NCBI GenBank assembly: GCA_934631025.1
Contig: CAKTXR010000014.1
Coordinates: 1 to 60,243 of the forward strand
Source: an uncultured Clostridia bacterium
Lineage (GTDB): Bacteria > Bacillota > Clostridia > Christensenellales > Aristaeellaceae
Length of the DNA: 60,243 bases
Direction of reading: 5' to 3'
Translations under genes and position numbers: made by a program
In this document: in pieces, positions 49,822 to 59,535 of the stretch
How the letters are laid out: each line of letters opens with the position of its first letter
Numbering within the stretch: the stretch's first letter is position 1
Notes under the pieces: generated by a model
Database searches by the model: none
The model's input: the letters and a program-made list of their open reading frames with translations, nothing else
What the model was told of the DNA's origin: nothing

Positions 49822-51555
49822 ATGAAATTCGACGTTCTCTGCACGCTGAGCAATCGCCTTCAGCGCGCGCTGCCCTATACCGCCGATCAGATCGGCGACC
49901 GGATTGTTCTAACCATTAAAAAAGATGATATTCCCAACGACGTTCAGCAGATCGACATACGCCCCGACGCTTTCACCGCGCCCGCGGGCAGCGACGGCTA
50001 CATCGCCTGTTCGGCCTCCTGCGGCACGGGCGATCTGCTCTGCCCCTTCACGCCCCGCGCGGACGGCGAGTGGGTGTTCACCGTGCCGATTCTGCCGCTG
50101 TCCGGACTGAAGAAGGACGGCTTCTGCGCCGCGGCCATGGTGCTGAGCGGCAATCTGGATCTGTCGCACGTCGTGTCGGTCGAAAACGGAACATACCGCC
50201 TGTCCTTCCGCTTCGACTATGAAGCGCCCGCCTATGAGGATATTGCGATCGTCATCCGCCTCCTGCACGGCGATGACGCGGACTATTCCGGCATGGCGCG
50301 CGCCTATCGCAGCGAGCAGATCGCGCGCGGCGAGGTGAGGCCGCTCATCGAGCGCATGAAGGAGCGCCCCGAGCTTCGGCACGCCGCCGACACGCTCTAC
50401 ATCCGCATCCGTCAGGCGTGGAAGCCCGTGCCCTCCCCCGTGCCGGAGCAGACCATAGAAAACGAGCCGCCCATGCACGTCGCCGTTTCGTTCAAACGCG
50501 CGGGCGAGCTGATGGACGCGTACAAGCGCGCGGGCGTTGAAGACGCGGATTTCTGCCTGGTCGGCTGGAACCGCAAGGGCCACGACGGTCGCTATCCGCA
50601 GCTGTTTCCGGTCGAGCCTGATCTGGGCGGCGAGGACGGCCTGCGTGCGCTGATCGCCCACGCGCGTTCACTGGGCTACTCGATTGACTGCCACACCAAC
50701 TCGACCGACGCCTACCGCATCGCCGACACATTCGACGAGGACGAGCTGATCGTCAAGCGCGACGGCACAATCAGCCAGAACAGCGCGGGCTGGAGCGCGG
50801 GCAATATGTATCACCTCTGCGCCGTGCCGGGGCTTAAGCGCGCCAAAGAGGATTTCCCCAAGGTGGCCGATCTGGGCTTTCACGGCCTTCACTACATCGA
50901 CGTGATCTCAACCGTATGGCCGCGCGCCTGCTACAATCCGCATCACCCGCAGACCCGCCGCGAGACAACCGAAAACTGGCTGCGCATCCTCCACCTTGCG
51001 CGCGAGACGTTCGGCGGCGCGGCCAGCGAGGGCTGCTTTGATATGTACGTCCGCGAGATGGACTACGGCCTGTATCAGAGCTTCAACCTGCTGGGCGATA
51101 TGCCGGAAATCGCGGCGCGGCGCGTCCCGCTGTGGAGTCTGGTCTATCACGGCATCGTGCTCTCGAACCCCTCCGCCGAGACGGTCAACTATCCCGCCAA
51201 GACGTGGAAGGAACGGCTCAAGTGCTACGAATACGGCGGCCGGCCGGCCATCTATGTCCATTCCGCCTTCGTAAGCGGCCGCAAGAGCAACTGGATGGGC
51301 GATCTGGACATACTCGCCGGCACCGACGAGCAGCTCGAAAAGGGCGCGCGGCAGGTCAAGAGCGCCTACGACGATTATCAGCCGCTCAAGTACCTCCAGA
51401 CGCAGTTCATGGACAAACACGAACAGCTCGCGCCGGACGTGTACCGCGTGACCTATTCCGGCGGCGACAGCATGATCTTCAACTACGCCGAGACCGACTA
51501 TGACTATGACGGCCATGTCGTCCCCGCGCACGATTACATTCTCGTCAAGGCGTAA
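49822..51555 (+). CDS. Glycosidase-like protein (DUF5696-like)
   Basis: A 577-residue cytoplasmic protein. The N-terminal 150 residues form beta strands. The rest looks like a glycosidase barrel: DADFCLVGWNRKGHDGRYPQ, SLGYSIDCHTNSTDAYRIAD, GFHGLHYIDVIST, and GAASEGCFDMYVREMDYG, where the acidic residues may be catalytic. The pattern recalls DUF5696 proteins, which resemble GH101-type enzymes; this is from memory. GAAAGGAG precedes the ATG. It has its own promoter and terminator. The downstream alpha-mannosidase on the other strand supports a role in glycan breakdown, but the substrate is unknown. Confidence 0.7.
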   Translation: MKFDVLCTLSNRLQRALPYTADQIGDRIVLTIKKDDIPNDVQQIDIRPDAFTAPAGSDGYIACSASCGTGDLLCPFTPRADGEWVFTVPILPLSGLKKDGFCAAAMVLSGNLDLSHVVSVENGTYRLSFRFDYEAPAYEDIAIVIRLLHGDDADYSGMARAYRSEQIARGEVRPLIERMKERPELRHAADTLYIRIRQAWKPVPSPVPEQTIENEPPMHVAVSFKRAGELMDAYKRAGVEDADFCLVGWNRKGHDGRYPQLFPVEPDLGGEDGLRALIAHARSLGYSIDCHTNSTDAYRIADTFDEDELIVKRDGTISQNSAGWSAGNMYHLCAVPGLKRAKEDFPKVADLGFHGLHYIDVISTVWPRACYNPHHPQTRRETTENWLRILHLARETFGGAASEGCFDMYVREMDYGLYQSFNLLGDMPEIAARRVPLWSLVYHGIVLSNPSAETVNYPAKTWKERLKCYEYGGRPAIYVHSAFVSGRKSNWMGDLDILAGTDEQLEKGARQVKSAYDDYQPLKYLQTQFMDKHEQLAPDVYRVTYSGGDSMIFNYAETDYDYDGHVVPAHDYILVKA

Positions 51556-51564
51556 CGCACCATC

Positions 51565-51599
51565 GCCCGCTTCGGCTTTGTCCGCGGCGGGCCTTTTTT
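51565..51599 (+). terminator. Terminator of the DUF5696-like gene
   Basis: GCCCGC (51565-51570) pairs with GCGGGC (51587-51592), followed by C and six T residues. Confidence 0.75.
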
Positions 51600-52233
51600 G
51601 TGCGCATTTTGCCGCTTTGTCCGAACAGGCCGCATCGCCGCGCGGGGCAGCTCGCTGCAAATTCTGCGCCGCCATTGCGCGCCTTTCTCTCGAACGCCTG
51701 CGCCGCTGTACCGAACGCATCGTTCGCCATCGCTGATCTCTTTCAGACGCATGGCGGGCGAATCCGCGTATTGCGGATATTCTTCTGCATAAACACGACG
51801 AACGGCTCCGCAGCCATGCTCTTCTCCATACGCGGCGCATCCCGCAATGCGGCAGACGCGCCGCTTCCCCATTAACCGCGTCCACTGGTTTCAGTGGCAG
51901 TCTGTTCTATCGACGGATTTCTCAGCCGCTATGGCAAACGCCGCTGATTCTTCCGGCCATGTCCGCGCACCGCGCCATACAAAGCGCCCTCACGGCATGG
52001 CTCCCCTACCCGCGACAGGCAATGCTATCCTTCGGTGATAATGCGTTCTGCCGTTGGATTTTTCAGTTGCCGCTATATCGAACCCATCATGCCGCCGATC
52101 TCTTTCAGGCGCATGATAAGCATATCCGCGCACTGCGGCTGCTTTTCCCAATCAATTCAACGCGCGCCATGACCTGTTCAATCTGCGAGCGGACTTACTT
52201 CGTTCGCCCGACAGATTTCTCAGCCAGGACAGA
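51600..52233. other. Gene-free stretch with degenerate repeats
   Basis: No credible gene. Diverged repeats occur: GATCTCTTTCAGACGCATG at about 51733 and GATCTCTTTCAGGCGCATG at about 52096, each followed by ATCCGCG and a CTGCGG-like block; ATTTCTCAGCC occurs near 51917 and 52215. Confidence 0.5.
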
Positions 52234-52267
52234 AATCCCCTCCCCGCGGCAAAGCAGGGAAGGGATT
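52234..52267 (-). terminator. Terminator of the alpha-mannosidase gene
   Basis: On the minus strand ATCCCTTCCC pairs with GGGGAGGGGAT around an 11-base loop, followed by a weak TTCTG. The plus strand side has ATTTTTT. Confidence 0.65.
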
Positions 52268-52281
52268 TTTTCGTCATGTGA

Positions 52282-54738
52282 TTACAACTCTTCCTCCAGC
52301 AGGTTGAGCGGATGCGCGCCGCTTCTGTCCACGCGGAAGGTTCTGATTTCGAGCGGCTTAAAGTCGGCCTCGAAGGACGCGTCCGCAAAGGGCAGGTCGA
52401 TCTGCGCGTGGGCGGGCGTGTTCGCCGTCTCGCTCAGGCGCACGATCAGGCCCTCGCCGTCCTCGGCGGGCTTTATGACGCTGAGCAGCACATGATCGCA
52501 GCCGACGCTCGCCTGAGAGGCCGCGCGGGGCAGTTCGCCCTTATGGAACGTCTCGCGCACGACGATGGGCGGCTGGTTGAGCGCCGCCGCGCGCCTTGTC
52601 AGCTCGGCGGGATCGAGCGCCGCACCGGGCACGATCGAGTAGGTAAACTCATGCCAGCCCAGATCCATCACCAGCGTGTCCTGATCCTTGAGTCCGAAAT
52701 GATCGGCCCAGCCCGCGCTGCGCACGGCGATGAACCTGAGCGTATTGCCCTCTACAGAATAGCTGTAGCAGGAATCGGTCAGCACGGCCAGAGACGCCTT
52801 TTCGCCGTCCTTTTCGCCGCAGACCGCCGCCCACGCCTGACCCGGCTCTTCCTCGCCGTTGGCGGGCTTCTCGATAAAGCCGTAGGGAATCTCGTAGACG
52901 GCGCGCGTGTTCTCGGCCTTCATTGGGAAAGTCATCTTGAGGATGCGGAACGTCTCGCGCCAGTCGAGCCGCACGCGCACGTCGATGTCCGGCTTGTCGC
53001 GATAGAGTGTAAAGTCCTGAATGAGCGTGGAATCGTTGTAGTGCGACTCGCAGCGCATAACCGCGCACACCGCGCCGTTTTCGACAAGGCGCAGGCTGCC
53101 GTTTCCAAACGCGCCGATCGTGCCGGCCAGCGAATCCTTCGCGTGCGCCCAGGTATCGTTCTGATAGTCCTCGATCACCTCGGCCAGCGCGGCGGAGGCG
53201 AGCAGTTCGCGGCCATTCGTCTTGTCATAGATCGACGAAAGCGCGCCGCTCGTGCGGTTGAACGTCAGGCGCACCCAGTCGTTTTCGAGCGTATCGTGCC
53301 GCCCCCTGAGCAGCCGCGTGGACATCGCCGATTCACCGGCCTCGATATACCGCTTCAGATAAATCGTGCGCCAGCCCAGCGGCGGCAGCGAGACGGACAC
53401 AAGGCCCTCCTCGTCGGCGCGCTCCGGCTCGGTATTCTTCTCGGAGCGGACGTTCTGGAAGGGCAGCGGCGCGCCGGTCTCGTCGCTCGCGCCGGTCAGA
53501 CGGCTCGAGATGGGCACGACCGCGTCCACCGGGAACGTATTGGGGTTGAACACCACATAGGGCGTGCCGTTCGTCTCGCGCTCCCATTCCTCCCAGCCGG
53601 TGACCGCGCCCGCGTCGAGCGGCCGGCCGTCCTGCGTGTCGATGTGCCATGAGATGCGCTGGAGCGCGGCGTTCAGCACGTCGCCGCTCAGCTTGAGCGC
53701 TTCGCCGTGCAGCTCGCGCGCGTCCTCATAGGCCGCCTTGATGGCGCAGCCGCCCATGATGTCGTGGAACTGGTTGAACATCACGTCCGCCCACGCCGTC
53801 CTGAGCTTGTCGGAATAGTCCTTCAAATTCATCAGCGACATCGCCGCGGTCATCCACTTTTCGGCGGCCAGCAGGCGGTTCTCGGCGCGGCGGTTGTCGC
53901 GCTTGATGGCGCGGCAGGCGCTGTAACAGCCGATGGCGTGATGCTGAAGATCGCCCTTCACCGTCAGGTGCAGCGCGTCGTTCTTCTCCACATAGTCGAA
54001 ATAGTCGCCGGGCTGGCCGAAGCGCAGGTTTTCGTCCCGCTCGGTATAGCGCACGACGGCGCGCAGATTGGCGATGGTCGGGCCGCCGCCGTGATTGCCC
54101 ACGCCGTAAAACAGCATATACGGCTCGTCCTTTTCCTCGACGCGCCCGGTCAGCACATCCAGCCGCCGGCTCAGCTCACGGTCGCCCCAGTCGCCGCAAT
54201 AGGCGAAGGGAATGCGGAACACGGGAATGCGCGTGCCGTCCACGCCCTCCCAGGTAAACGCGTCGGCGTTCAGCGCCTTTTCGTGCTCGCCGGGGCGCAT
54301 CATGACGTAGCGCGGCATCCCCGAAAGCGAAAGCAGCTGCGGAATCATGCCGTTATGGCCGAAGCTGTCCACATTGTAGCCGAACTGCGCGCGCGTGCCG
54401 AAGGTCTTTTCATAATAGCGCTGGCTGTAGAGCGAATGCCGCGCGAACGATTCGCCGCAGGGGGCGTTGCAGTCGGGCTGGAGCCACCAGCCGCCCGCGA
54501 TCACCCAGCGGCCCTCCTGAACGCGGCGCTTGATCTCCTCGAACATCGCCGGCTCGTTTTCCTCAACCCACTGATAATAGCACGCGCCCGCGCAGGTGAA
54601 TATGAAATCGTCAAATTCGTTCATGCGGTCGAGCGCCGAGCGGAACGTCGCCTTGATCTCGGCGAAGCCCTCCTGCCAGCGCCACAGCCAGACCGGATCG
54701 ATATGCGCGTTGCCGATAAACCAGATCGGGTGCTTCAT
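52282..54738 (-). CDS. Alpha-mannosidase, GH38
   Basis: An 818-residue retaining alpha-mannosidase. The N-terminal catalytic domain has zinc ligands His12 and Asp14 in NAHIDPVWLWRW, the nucleophile Asp in GYNVDSFGHNGM, and the later zinc His in FNQFHDIMGG. A three-helix bundle and C-terminal beta-sandwich domains follow, as in other bacterial GH38 enzymes of similar length. No signal peptide, so it works on imported mannosides. The ATG at 54738 begins the family homology and has GGCG-type weak pairing upstream. The upstream leader is long. Confidence 0.94.
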   Translation of the reverse strand: MKHPIWFIGNAHIDPVWLWRWQEGFAEIKATFRSALDRMNEFDDFIFTCAGACYYQWVEENEPAMFEEIKRRVQEGRWVIAGGWWLQPDCNAPCGESFARHSLYSQRYYEKTFGTRAQFGYNVDSFGHNGMIPQLLSLSGMPRYVMMRPGEHEKALNADAFTWEGVDGTRIPVFRIPFAYCGDWGDRELSRRLDVLTGRVEEKDEPYMLFYGVGNHGGGPTIANLRAVVRYTERDENLRFGQPGDYFDYVEKNDALHLTVKGDLQHHAIGCYSACRAIKRDNRRAENRLLAAEKWMTAAMSLMNLKDYSDKLRTAWADVMFNQFHDIMGGCAIKAAYEDARELHGEALKLSGDVLNAALQRISWHIDTQDGRPLDAGAVTGWEEWERETNGTPYVVFNPNTFPVDAVVPISSRLTGASDETGAPLPFQNVRSEKNTEPERADEEGLVSVSLPPLGWRTIYLKRYIEAGESAMSTRLLRGRHDTLENDWVRLTFNRTSGALSSIYDKTNGRELLASAALAEVIEDYQNDTWAHAKDSLAGTIGAFGNGSLRLVENGAVCAVMRCESHYNDSTLIQDFTLYRDKPDIDVRVRLDWRETFRILKMTFPMKAENTRAVYEIPYGFIEKPANGEEEPGQAWAAVCGEKDGEKASLAVLTDSCYSYSVEGNTLRFIAVRSAGWADHFGLKDQDTLVMDLGWHEFTYSIVPGAALDPAELTRRAAALNQPPIVVRETFHKGELPRAASQASVGCDHVLLSVIKPAEDGEGLIVRLSETANTPAHAQIDLPFADASFEADFKPLEIRTFRVDRSGAHPLNLLEEEL

Positions 54739-55175
54739 CGCTTAAATCACGCCTTTCAAAAAGCATTGTTGGGCAGAACCGTTTATTGTTTTCATGCGCG
54801 AACGCCGCCGCGCTGCGCGACGCGTTCATAGAGTCTTTCGCGCCGCACGCCTGCTTTTCCTGCCAAAATCCGCGCCGATGTTAAAAAATGTGTCTCTCCT
54901 GCAAAATATGTCCCCCTATACACAAACGCTCCGACGCGGACGGCGAACCATCCGAATCGGAGCGATTCAATTATATCGGTCTCAACACAAAGCGCGCCGT
55001 CTGCGCAAGCGGATTTTCGCGGCGCTTGCAAGGCGTATTCCAGAGTATGCTTCAATAATTCCCTGAGCTGTATTCCGCTATCTCTGCGCTGAACGCCCAC
55101 GCTTCAGCCCCCGCCAAAACCGCGGGCGTTCGCCCTGATCCGGCACAGAAATCTGCGCGCCTTTTGAAACGCGCT
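54739..55175. other. Gene-free stretch between RNase R and alpha-mannosidase
   Basis: No credible gene. It holds the hairpin at 54927-54964 and a TATAAT on the minus strand at 54970-54975, with no good -35. If that -10 is used, the mannosidase leader is about 220 bases long and begins in the hairpin. Confidence 0.5.
54920..54964 (-). terminator. Hairpin: RNase R terminator or mannosidase leader element
   Basis: CGCTCCGA pairs with TCGGAGCG, with an inner CGGATGG/CCGTCCG stem and a TTCG loop, followed by TTTGTGT on the minus strand. It lies about 210 bases after the RNase R stop. Confidence 0.55.
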
Positions 55176-57359
55176 TCAGTTTTCCGCGTCGTCCGCGCTC
55201 TTTTTGCGCTTTTTGCCGTCGTCCGGCCAGAGCGCCGTGAAGGTCAGCTCGCGCGCCGCCACGTCGGCCGCATCCAGCCGCACGCGCACGCGGTCGCCGG
55301 GGCGGATCTTGCAGCGGGAGCGAGAACCGCGCAGACACTGGCGCTCCTCGTCGTAGAAGTAATCCTCGTCCGGCTCGCCGCCGCGCACAAGGCCCTCGGC
55401 AGTGTTGTCCAGCGCGACATAGAACCCCCACGCCGTGACGCTGACCACCGTCGCGTCGAACGCTTCGCCGACGTGCGGCTTCATGTACCAGGCGCGCACG
55501 AGGTCGTCCGCGTCGCGCTCGAGGGAGGCCGCTTCATATTCGCAGCGGCTGGTCTCGGCGGCCAGATCAGCCATCTTATTCTGCATGGCCTGCGCCGTTT
55601 CCAGCTGGCCGGCAATCAGCAGCTTCATCATGCGGTGTACCGTCAGATCGGGATAGCGCCGTATGGGCGACGTGAAGTGACAGTAGTCGCGCGCGGCCAG
55701 CGCATAATGCCCCAGCGGCTTGTCGCTGTACTGGGCGCGCTTGAGCGAGCGCAGCATGAAGCTCTTGACCACCGCTTCCTCGGGCGTTCCGGCCACGCTT
55801 CGCAGCACGCCCTGCAAAACCCTGGGCTGCGGGTCGCGCCCCAGATGAACCGGATGGCCGAATATGTTCAGGAAATTCTCCAGCACGGTCAGCTTGTCGC
55901 CGTCCGGCCTTTCATGGATGCGGTAGAGCAGCGGCAGTTTCGCTTCGCGCGCCTTTTCGGCGATCGTCTCGTTGGCGGCCAGCATGAAATCCTCGATCAG
56001 CCGCTCGGCTTCGCCGCGCACGCGCGCCTGAACGTCTGTCGGCTCGCCCTTCTCGTTCAGCGTGAAGCACGGCTCGGCCAGCTCAAAATCGATTGCGCCG
56101 CGCTCCTCCCGCTTTGCTCTCAGGCGGCGGGCCAGCGCATCCATTTCGAAAAGCGTTTCATGAAGTTCCTCGGGCACGCTGTTTTCCGCGCCGTCCAGCA
56201 GCTTATTAACTTCAGCGTAGGTCAGGCGCGCCCGCGAATGGATGACGGCGCGCTCGAGATTCGACGAAACGATCTCGTCACCCTGAATCTCCATGAACAG
56301 CGACAGCGAAAGCCGGTCAACGTTCGGCCTGAGCGAGCACAGGTCGTTGCACAGCTTCTCGGGCAGCATGGGAATCACGCGGCCGGGCAGATAGACCGAC
56401 GTGCCGCGCCTGAGCGCTTCGCGGTCGATCGCGCCACCCCGCTTCACATAATGCGATACGTCGGCGATGTGAACGCCCAGCGTCAGGCCGTTTTCCGTTT
56501 TTTCGAGCGACACCGCGTCGTCGAAATCCTTCGCGTCGTCGCCGTCGATGGTGAACAGCGTCACGCCGCGCGCGTCGTAGCGGCCGGCCTTTTCCGCGTC
56601 GTCCGGCTCGGCCAGCGCTTCCGATTCGGCGATAACCTCCGGCGGGAAAGCCGTCTCGAGATGGCGGCTCTCGATCAGCGCGTCCAGCTGGACGGACAGA
56701 TCGTTGCCGTCGCCCAGCACGCGCGTCACCTCGGCCTTGAGCGGCACATGGCGGCGCGGCCAGTCGACCACGCGCAGCGCGACGGTATCGCCCATCTTCG
56801 CGCCCAGAAGATCGCCCACCACCTCGACGCGGCAGAGCAGATGCGGATCGCACGGAGCCGCGCCGATATAGCGGATCACCTCCGGCGGGCGATGCACGAC
56901 CTTTTTGCGCCGCCCCTTGCGCACGATGACCGGCGGCTGCTCGACGGTGCGTGTCGCTTCCTCCAGCACGGCGATCAGCGTTTCATGCGCGCGCTTCGTA
57001 ATGGCGGCCAGATAGTACGCGCCGCCGTCCGAATGGCGCCTGGGCGGCCGCACGAGGATTTCGTCGCCGTTCATGGCGCGCAGATCGCCCTCGCGGGAAA
57101 TGCGCACATCCGGCGAGCCGTCCAATGGCCGCGCGAACCGCGCTCCGCCCCGCGTCACCATGGCGCGCGCGGGGATCAGCCCCAGCATATCGGGGCGCGC
57201 ATAGCGGTTCTTTTTCGTCAGCAGAATCTGGCCGTGCGCGATCATCTCCTTGAGCGCCGCGTCGACCGCTTCTATGGGCGCGCCCAGTCCGTCCGCGATG
57301 TCGAACGCGTTCATGGGCCGCCCCTTCTGTTCCAGATAGTCAATAATTGCCTGAATCAT
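55176..57359 (-). CDS. rnr: Ribonuclease R (RNB family)
   Basis: A 727-residue 3'-5' exoribonuclease. The chain starts with a winged helix-like part (about 1-60), followed by cold-shock-like domains. The RNB catalytic core has FTIDGDDAKDFDDAVSLEK near residue 270, with the Asp cluster that binds magnesium, and GVHIADVSHYV. The C-terminal S1 domain has GEAFDATVVSVTAWGFYVAL. A Lys/Asp-rich tail ends the chain. GGAAAGGAC lies before the ATG. It follows the LURP-one-like gene by 105 bases on the same strand. It helps degrade structured RNA and may assist ribosome quality control. Confidence 0.95.
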   Translation of the reverse strand: MIQAIIDYLEQKGRPMNAFDIADGLGAPIEAVDAALKEMIAHGQILLTKKNRYARPDMLGLIPARAMVTRGGARFARPLDGSPDVRISREGDLRAMNGDEILVRPPRRHSDGGAYYLAAITKRAHETLIAVLEEATRTVEQPPVIVRKGRRKKVVHRPPEVIRYIGAAPCDPHLLCRVEVVGDLLGAKMGDTVALRVVDWPRRHVPLKAEVTRVLGDGNDLSVQLDALIESRHLETAFPPEVIAESEALAEPDDAEKAGRYDARGVTLFTIDGDDAKDFDDAVSLEKTENGLTLGVHIADVSHYVKRGGAIDREALRRGTSVYLPGRVIPMLPEKLCNDLCSLRPNVDRLSLSLFMEIQGDEIVSSNLERAVIHSRARLTYAEVNKLLDGAENSVPEELHETLFEMDALARRLRAKREERGAIDFELAEPCFTLNEKGEPTDVQARVRGEAERLIEDFMLAANETIAEKAREAKLPLLYRIHERPDGDKLTVLENFLNIFGHPVHLGRDPQPRVLQGVLRSVAGTPEEAVVKSFMLRSLKRAQYSDKPLGHYALAARDYCHFTSPIRRYPDLTVHRMMKLLIAGQLETAQAMQNKMADLAAETSRCEYEAASLERDADDLVRAWYMKPHVGEAFDATVVSVTAWGFYVALDNTAEGLVRGGEPDEDYFYDEERQCLRGSRSRCKIRPGDRVRVRLDAADVAARELTFTALWPDDGKKRKKSADDAEN

Positions 57360-57464
57360 AATGTCCTTTCCTTACTTATTAATACAGCGGCCCTGCGTGA
57401 GAGCCGCGCCTTGTTTGTTCTATGCGTCTTTTATCGCGCCGGCTCATGACAAATCATGCCCAGC

Positions 57465-57929
57465 TCAGGCCGCGGCGATGCAGTCGATCACCAGCGCCAC
57501 GAGCAGCGCCCGCAGCGCGTTCTCCTCGTCGGCGTGGACGCTGAAATATCCGCCCCAGCTCAGCCGCTCCGGCCGAATGAGCGCCACCTCGCGCCCGCTC
57601 TCGCTGATCTCGTAATCGTGCTGCGTCAGATCGCCGTGAACCGTCCAGTTCAGCCCGTTCAGCGCAAACCCTGCGCGGGAAAACGGCGACCACCGTCTTG
57701 TCACGCCGCCCTCTCTGCGGCCATGGGCGAACAGCTCGCACTGAAGGCCCAGCGTGCCGGCCTTCTTGACCACAGCCGCCACGTCGCGCCCCTCGCGGTC
57801 GTACAGGCGCAGCCGCTTTTCATGGGCGAGCGCTTCGCCCTGCGCGGTATAGAGCGTGTTGCCGTGCTCATCGTATATCGTCAGCGGCTCCTCCCATGAA
57901 AACCGCTTCTGATGAAAGAAAAATTTCAT
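57465..57929 (-). CDS. LURP-one-related/scramblase-like protein
   Basis: A 154-residue protein with twelve or so beta strands and a hydrophobic C-terminal helix (LRALLVALVIDCIAAA). The pattern (YDEHGNTLYTAQGEALAHEK, LRLYDREGRDVAAVVKKAG) fits the LURP-one-related/YxjI family, a tubby-like fold of unknown role. I chose the ATG at 57929, with AAAGGA 6 bases upstream; it overlaps the truA stop by four bases (ATGA), so translation is coupled. An upstream start at 57944 has no site. Confidence 0.8.
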   Translation of the reverse strand: MKFFFHQKRFSWEEPLTIYDEHGNTLYTAQGEALAHEKRLRLYDREGRDVAAVVKKAGTLGLQCELFAHGRREGGVTRRWSPFSRAGFALNGLNWTVHGDLTQHDYEISESGREVALIRPERLSWGGYFSVHADEENALRALLVALVIDCIAAA

Positions 57930-58753
57930 TGCAGTCCTTTCCAATCGCTCTTCAGGCGCTCGAATTCATCGCCCGCCTGAGAAGCGTCGCTTTCATAAAA
58001 TACGCGCATGAGCGTCAGCCCCTGCGGCGGCGCAGTGATCCCCAGCTGAAGCCGGTCGCCGGTCTCTATGGCGCGCGCAATCGCGCCCCGCTCCAGCTTG
58101 CCGCTGCCCACCTGCATGAGCGTGCCCGCCAGAATGCGCACCATGTTATAGAGGAAGCCGTCGCCATGCACCAAGAGCGCCACCTCGCGCCCCTCGCGCA
58201 GCACGCGGCAGGCGTATATCGTGCGCACGGTGTCCTTCACGATCGAGCCGCTGGCCGCGAACGCGCCGAAATCATGCGTGCCCACCATACTCTGCGCTTC
58301 CTCGTCCATGAGGGACGCGTCCAGCGGATAGATCGAGTGCGCGTGCGTGCGCCGTCCCAGCGCGCTGGCATGGGGCGCGTTGTCGATCAGATAGCGATAG
58401 ATTTTGCCCTTCGCCTGATAGCGCGCGTGAAAATCCGGCGCGCATTCCTCCGACGCGCGCACGCGGATGTCCGCCGGCAGCATGGTGTTGAGCGCGAAGG
58501 CGAATTTCTCCGCCGGAATGCCGCTCTTCGTGTCGAACATGGCCACCTGACCCAGCGCGTGAACGCCCGCGTCGGTGCGGCTCGCGCCGATCACGCCGGT
58601 TTTCTCGCCCAGCAGGCGGGAAAGCGCTTCCTCCAGCCGCTGCTGCACGCTGATGGCGTTCTCCTGACGCTGCCAGCCGGAGTAATCGGTGCCGTCGTAT
58701 TCCACAGTGAGGCGGATGCGCCGCGCGGGATAGTCCTTCCTGCCCCTGCTCAC
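57926..58753 (-). CDS. truA: tRNA pseudouridine(38-40) synthase TruA
   Basis: A 275-residue enzyme that makes pseudouridine at positions 38-40 of the tRNA anticodon stem. RLTVEYDGTDYSGWQRQ marks the N-terminus and GASRTDAGVHALGQV holds the catalytic Asp. I chose a GTG start at 58753, which overlaps the ecfT stop as GTGA; the longer frame to 58789 would overlap ecfT by 40 bases with no family similarity. The order ecfA-ecfT-truA is common in Bacillota. Confidence 0.94.
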   Translation of the reverse strand: MSRGRKDYPARRIRLTVEYDGTDYSGWQRQENAISVQQRLEEALSRLLGEKTGVIGASRTDAGVHALGQVAMFDTKSGIPAEKFAFALNTMLPADIRVRASEECAPDFHARYQAKGKIYRYLIDNAPHASALGRRTHAHSIYPLDASLMDEEAQSMVGTHDFGAFAASGSIVKDTVRTIYACRVLREGREVALLVHGDGFLYNMVRILAGTLMQVGSGKLERGAIARAIETGDRLQLGITAPPQGLTLMRVFYESDASQAGDEFERLKSDWKGLQ

Positions 58754-59535
58754 AGAATCACCGCCAGCGCCAGCACGGCGCCCACGCACAGCGCGGCCTG
58801 CGCGTCCAGTTTGGTAAAGTGCAGCGATTTCATGCGCGTTCTGTTCTGCCCGCCGCGATAGCAGCGCGCTTCCATGGCCATGGCCAGCTCGTCGGCGCGC
58901 CGGAACGCGCTCACGAACAGCGGCACGAGCAGCGGCAGCATCGCCCGGGCGCGCTGGATCAGATTGCCCGATTCAAAATCCGCGCCGCGCGCCTGCTGCG
59001 CCTTCATGATCTTGTCGGTCTCCTCCACCAGCGTGGGGATGAAGCGCAGCGCGATGGACATCATCATGGCCATCTCGTGCGCGGGAAAGCCGATTTTTGC
59101 AAGCGGCTTTAAGAGCGCCTCGATCGCGTCGGTCAGCGCGATGGACGAGGTCGTAAGCGTTAAAAGCTGCGTCACCAGCACCAGCAAAATCAGACGGAGC
59201 GCCATGCGCGTGGCGGCGTACAGCCCCTTGTCGGTGATGTTGATGAACTTCCAATGCACGAGCGCCGTGCCGCCGGTCGTGAAGAATATGTTGATGAGGA
59301 AGGTCAGCACGACGATGAAGAAAATCGGCTTCAGCCCGCGCAGCACGAACTTCATGCCCACGCCCGAAATGCGGATCGCCGCAAAGGCGAACGCGAACAG
59401 CATCACATAGCCCAGCCACGTCCCCGCCGCGAACACGGCGGCGATCATGGCGATCGTCAGCAGGATCTTCGCGCGCGGATCCATGCGGTGCAGCACGCTC
59501 CGGCCCGGGAAATACTGTCCGATGGTTATCTGCAT
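58750..59535 (-). CDS. ecfT: Energy-coupling factor transporter transmembrane protein EcfT
   Basis: A 261-residue membrane scaffold that links the two EcfA ATPases to vitamin-specific S components. It has about six helices and two ATPase-coupling motifs with the Ala-Arg-Gly signature: QQARGADFE near residue 182 and MEARCYRGG near 222. PGRSVLHRMDPRAKILLT at the N-terminus is typical. It overlaps the ecfA stop by ten bases. It can serve the FolT-like S component encoded at 36862. Confidence 0.95.
   Translation of the reverse strand: MQITIGQYFPGRSVLHRMDPRAKILLTIAMIAAVFAAGTWLGYVMLFAFAFAAIRISGVGMKFVLRGLKPIFFIVVLTFLINIFFTTGGTALVHWKFINITDKGLYAATRMALRLILLVLVTQLLTLTTSSIALTDAIEALLKPLAKIGFPAHEMAMMMSIALRFIPTLVEETDKIMKAQQARGADFESGNLIQRARAMLPLLVPLFVSAFRRADELAMAMEARCYRGGQNRTRMKSLHFTKLDAQAALCVGAVLALAVIL

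Noticed and set aside
55164..57449. 761-codon plus-strand frame
   Set aside because: Antisense to RNase R, which has intact catalytic motifs.
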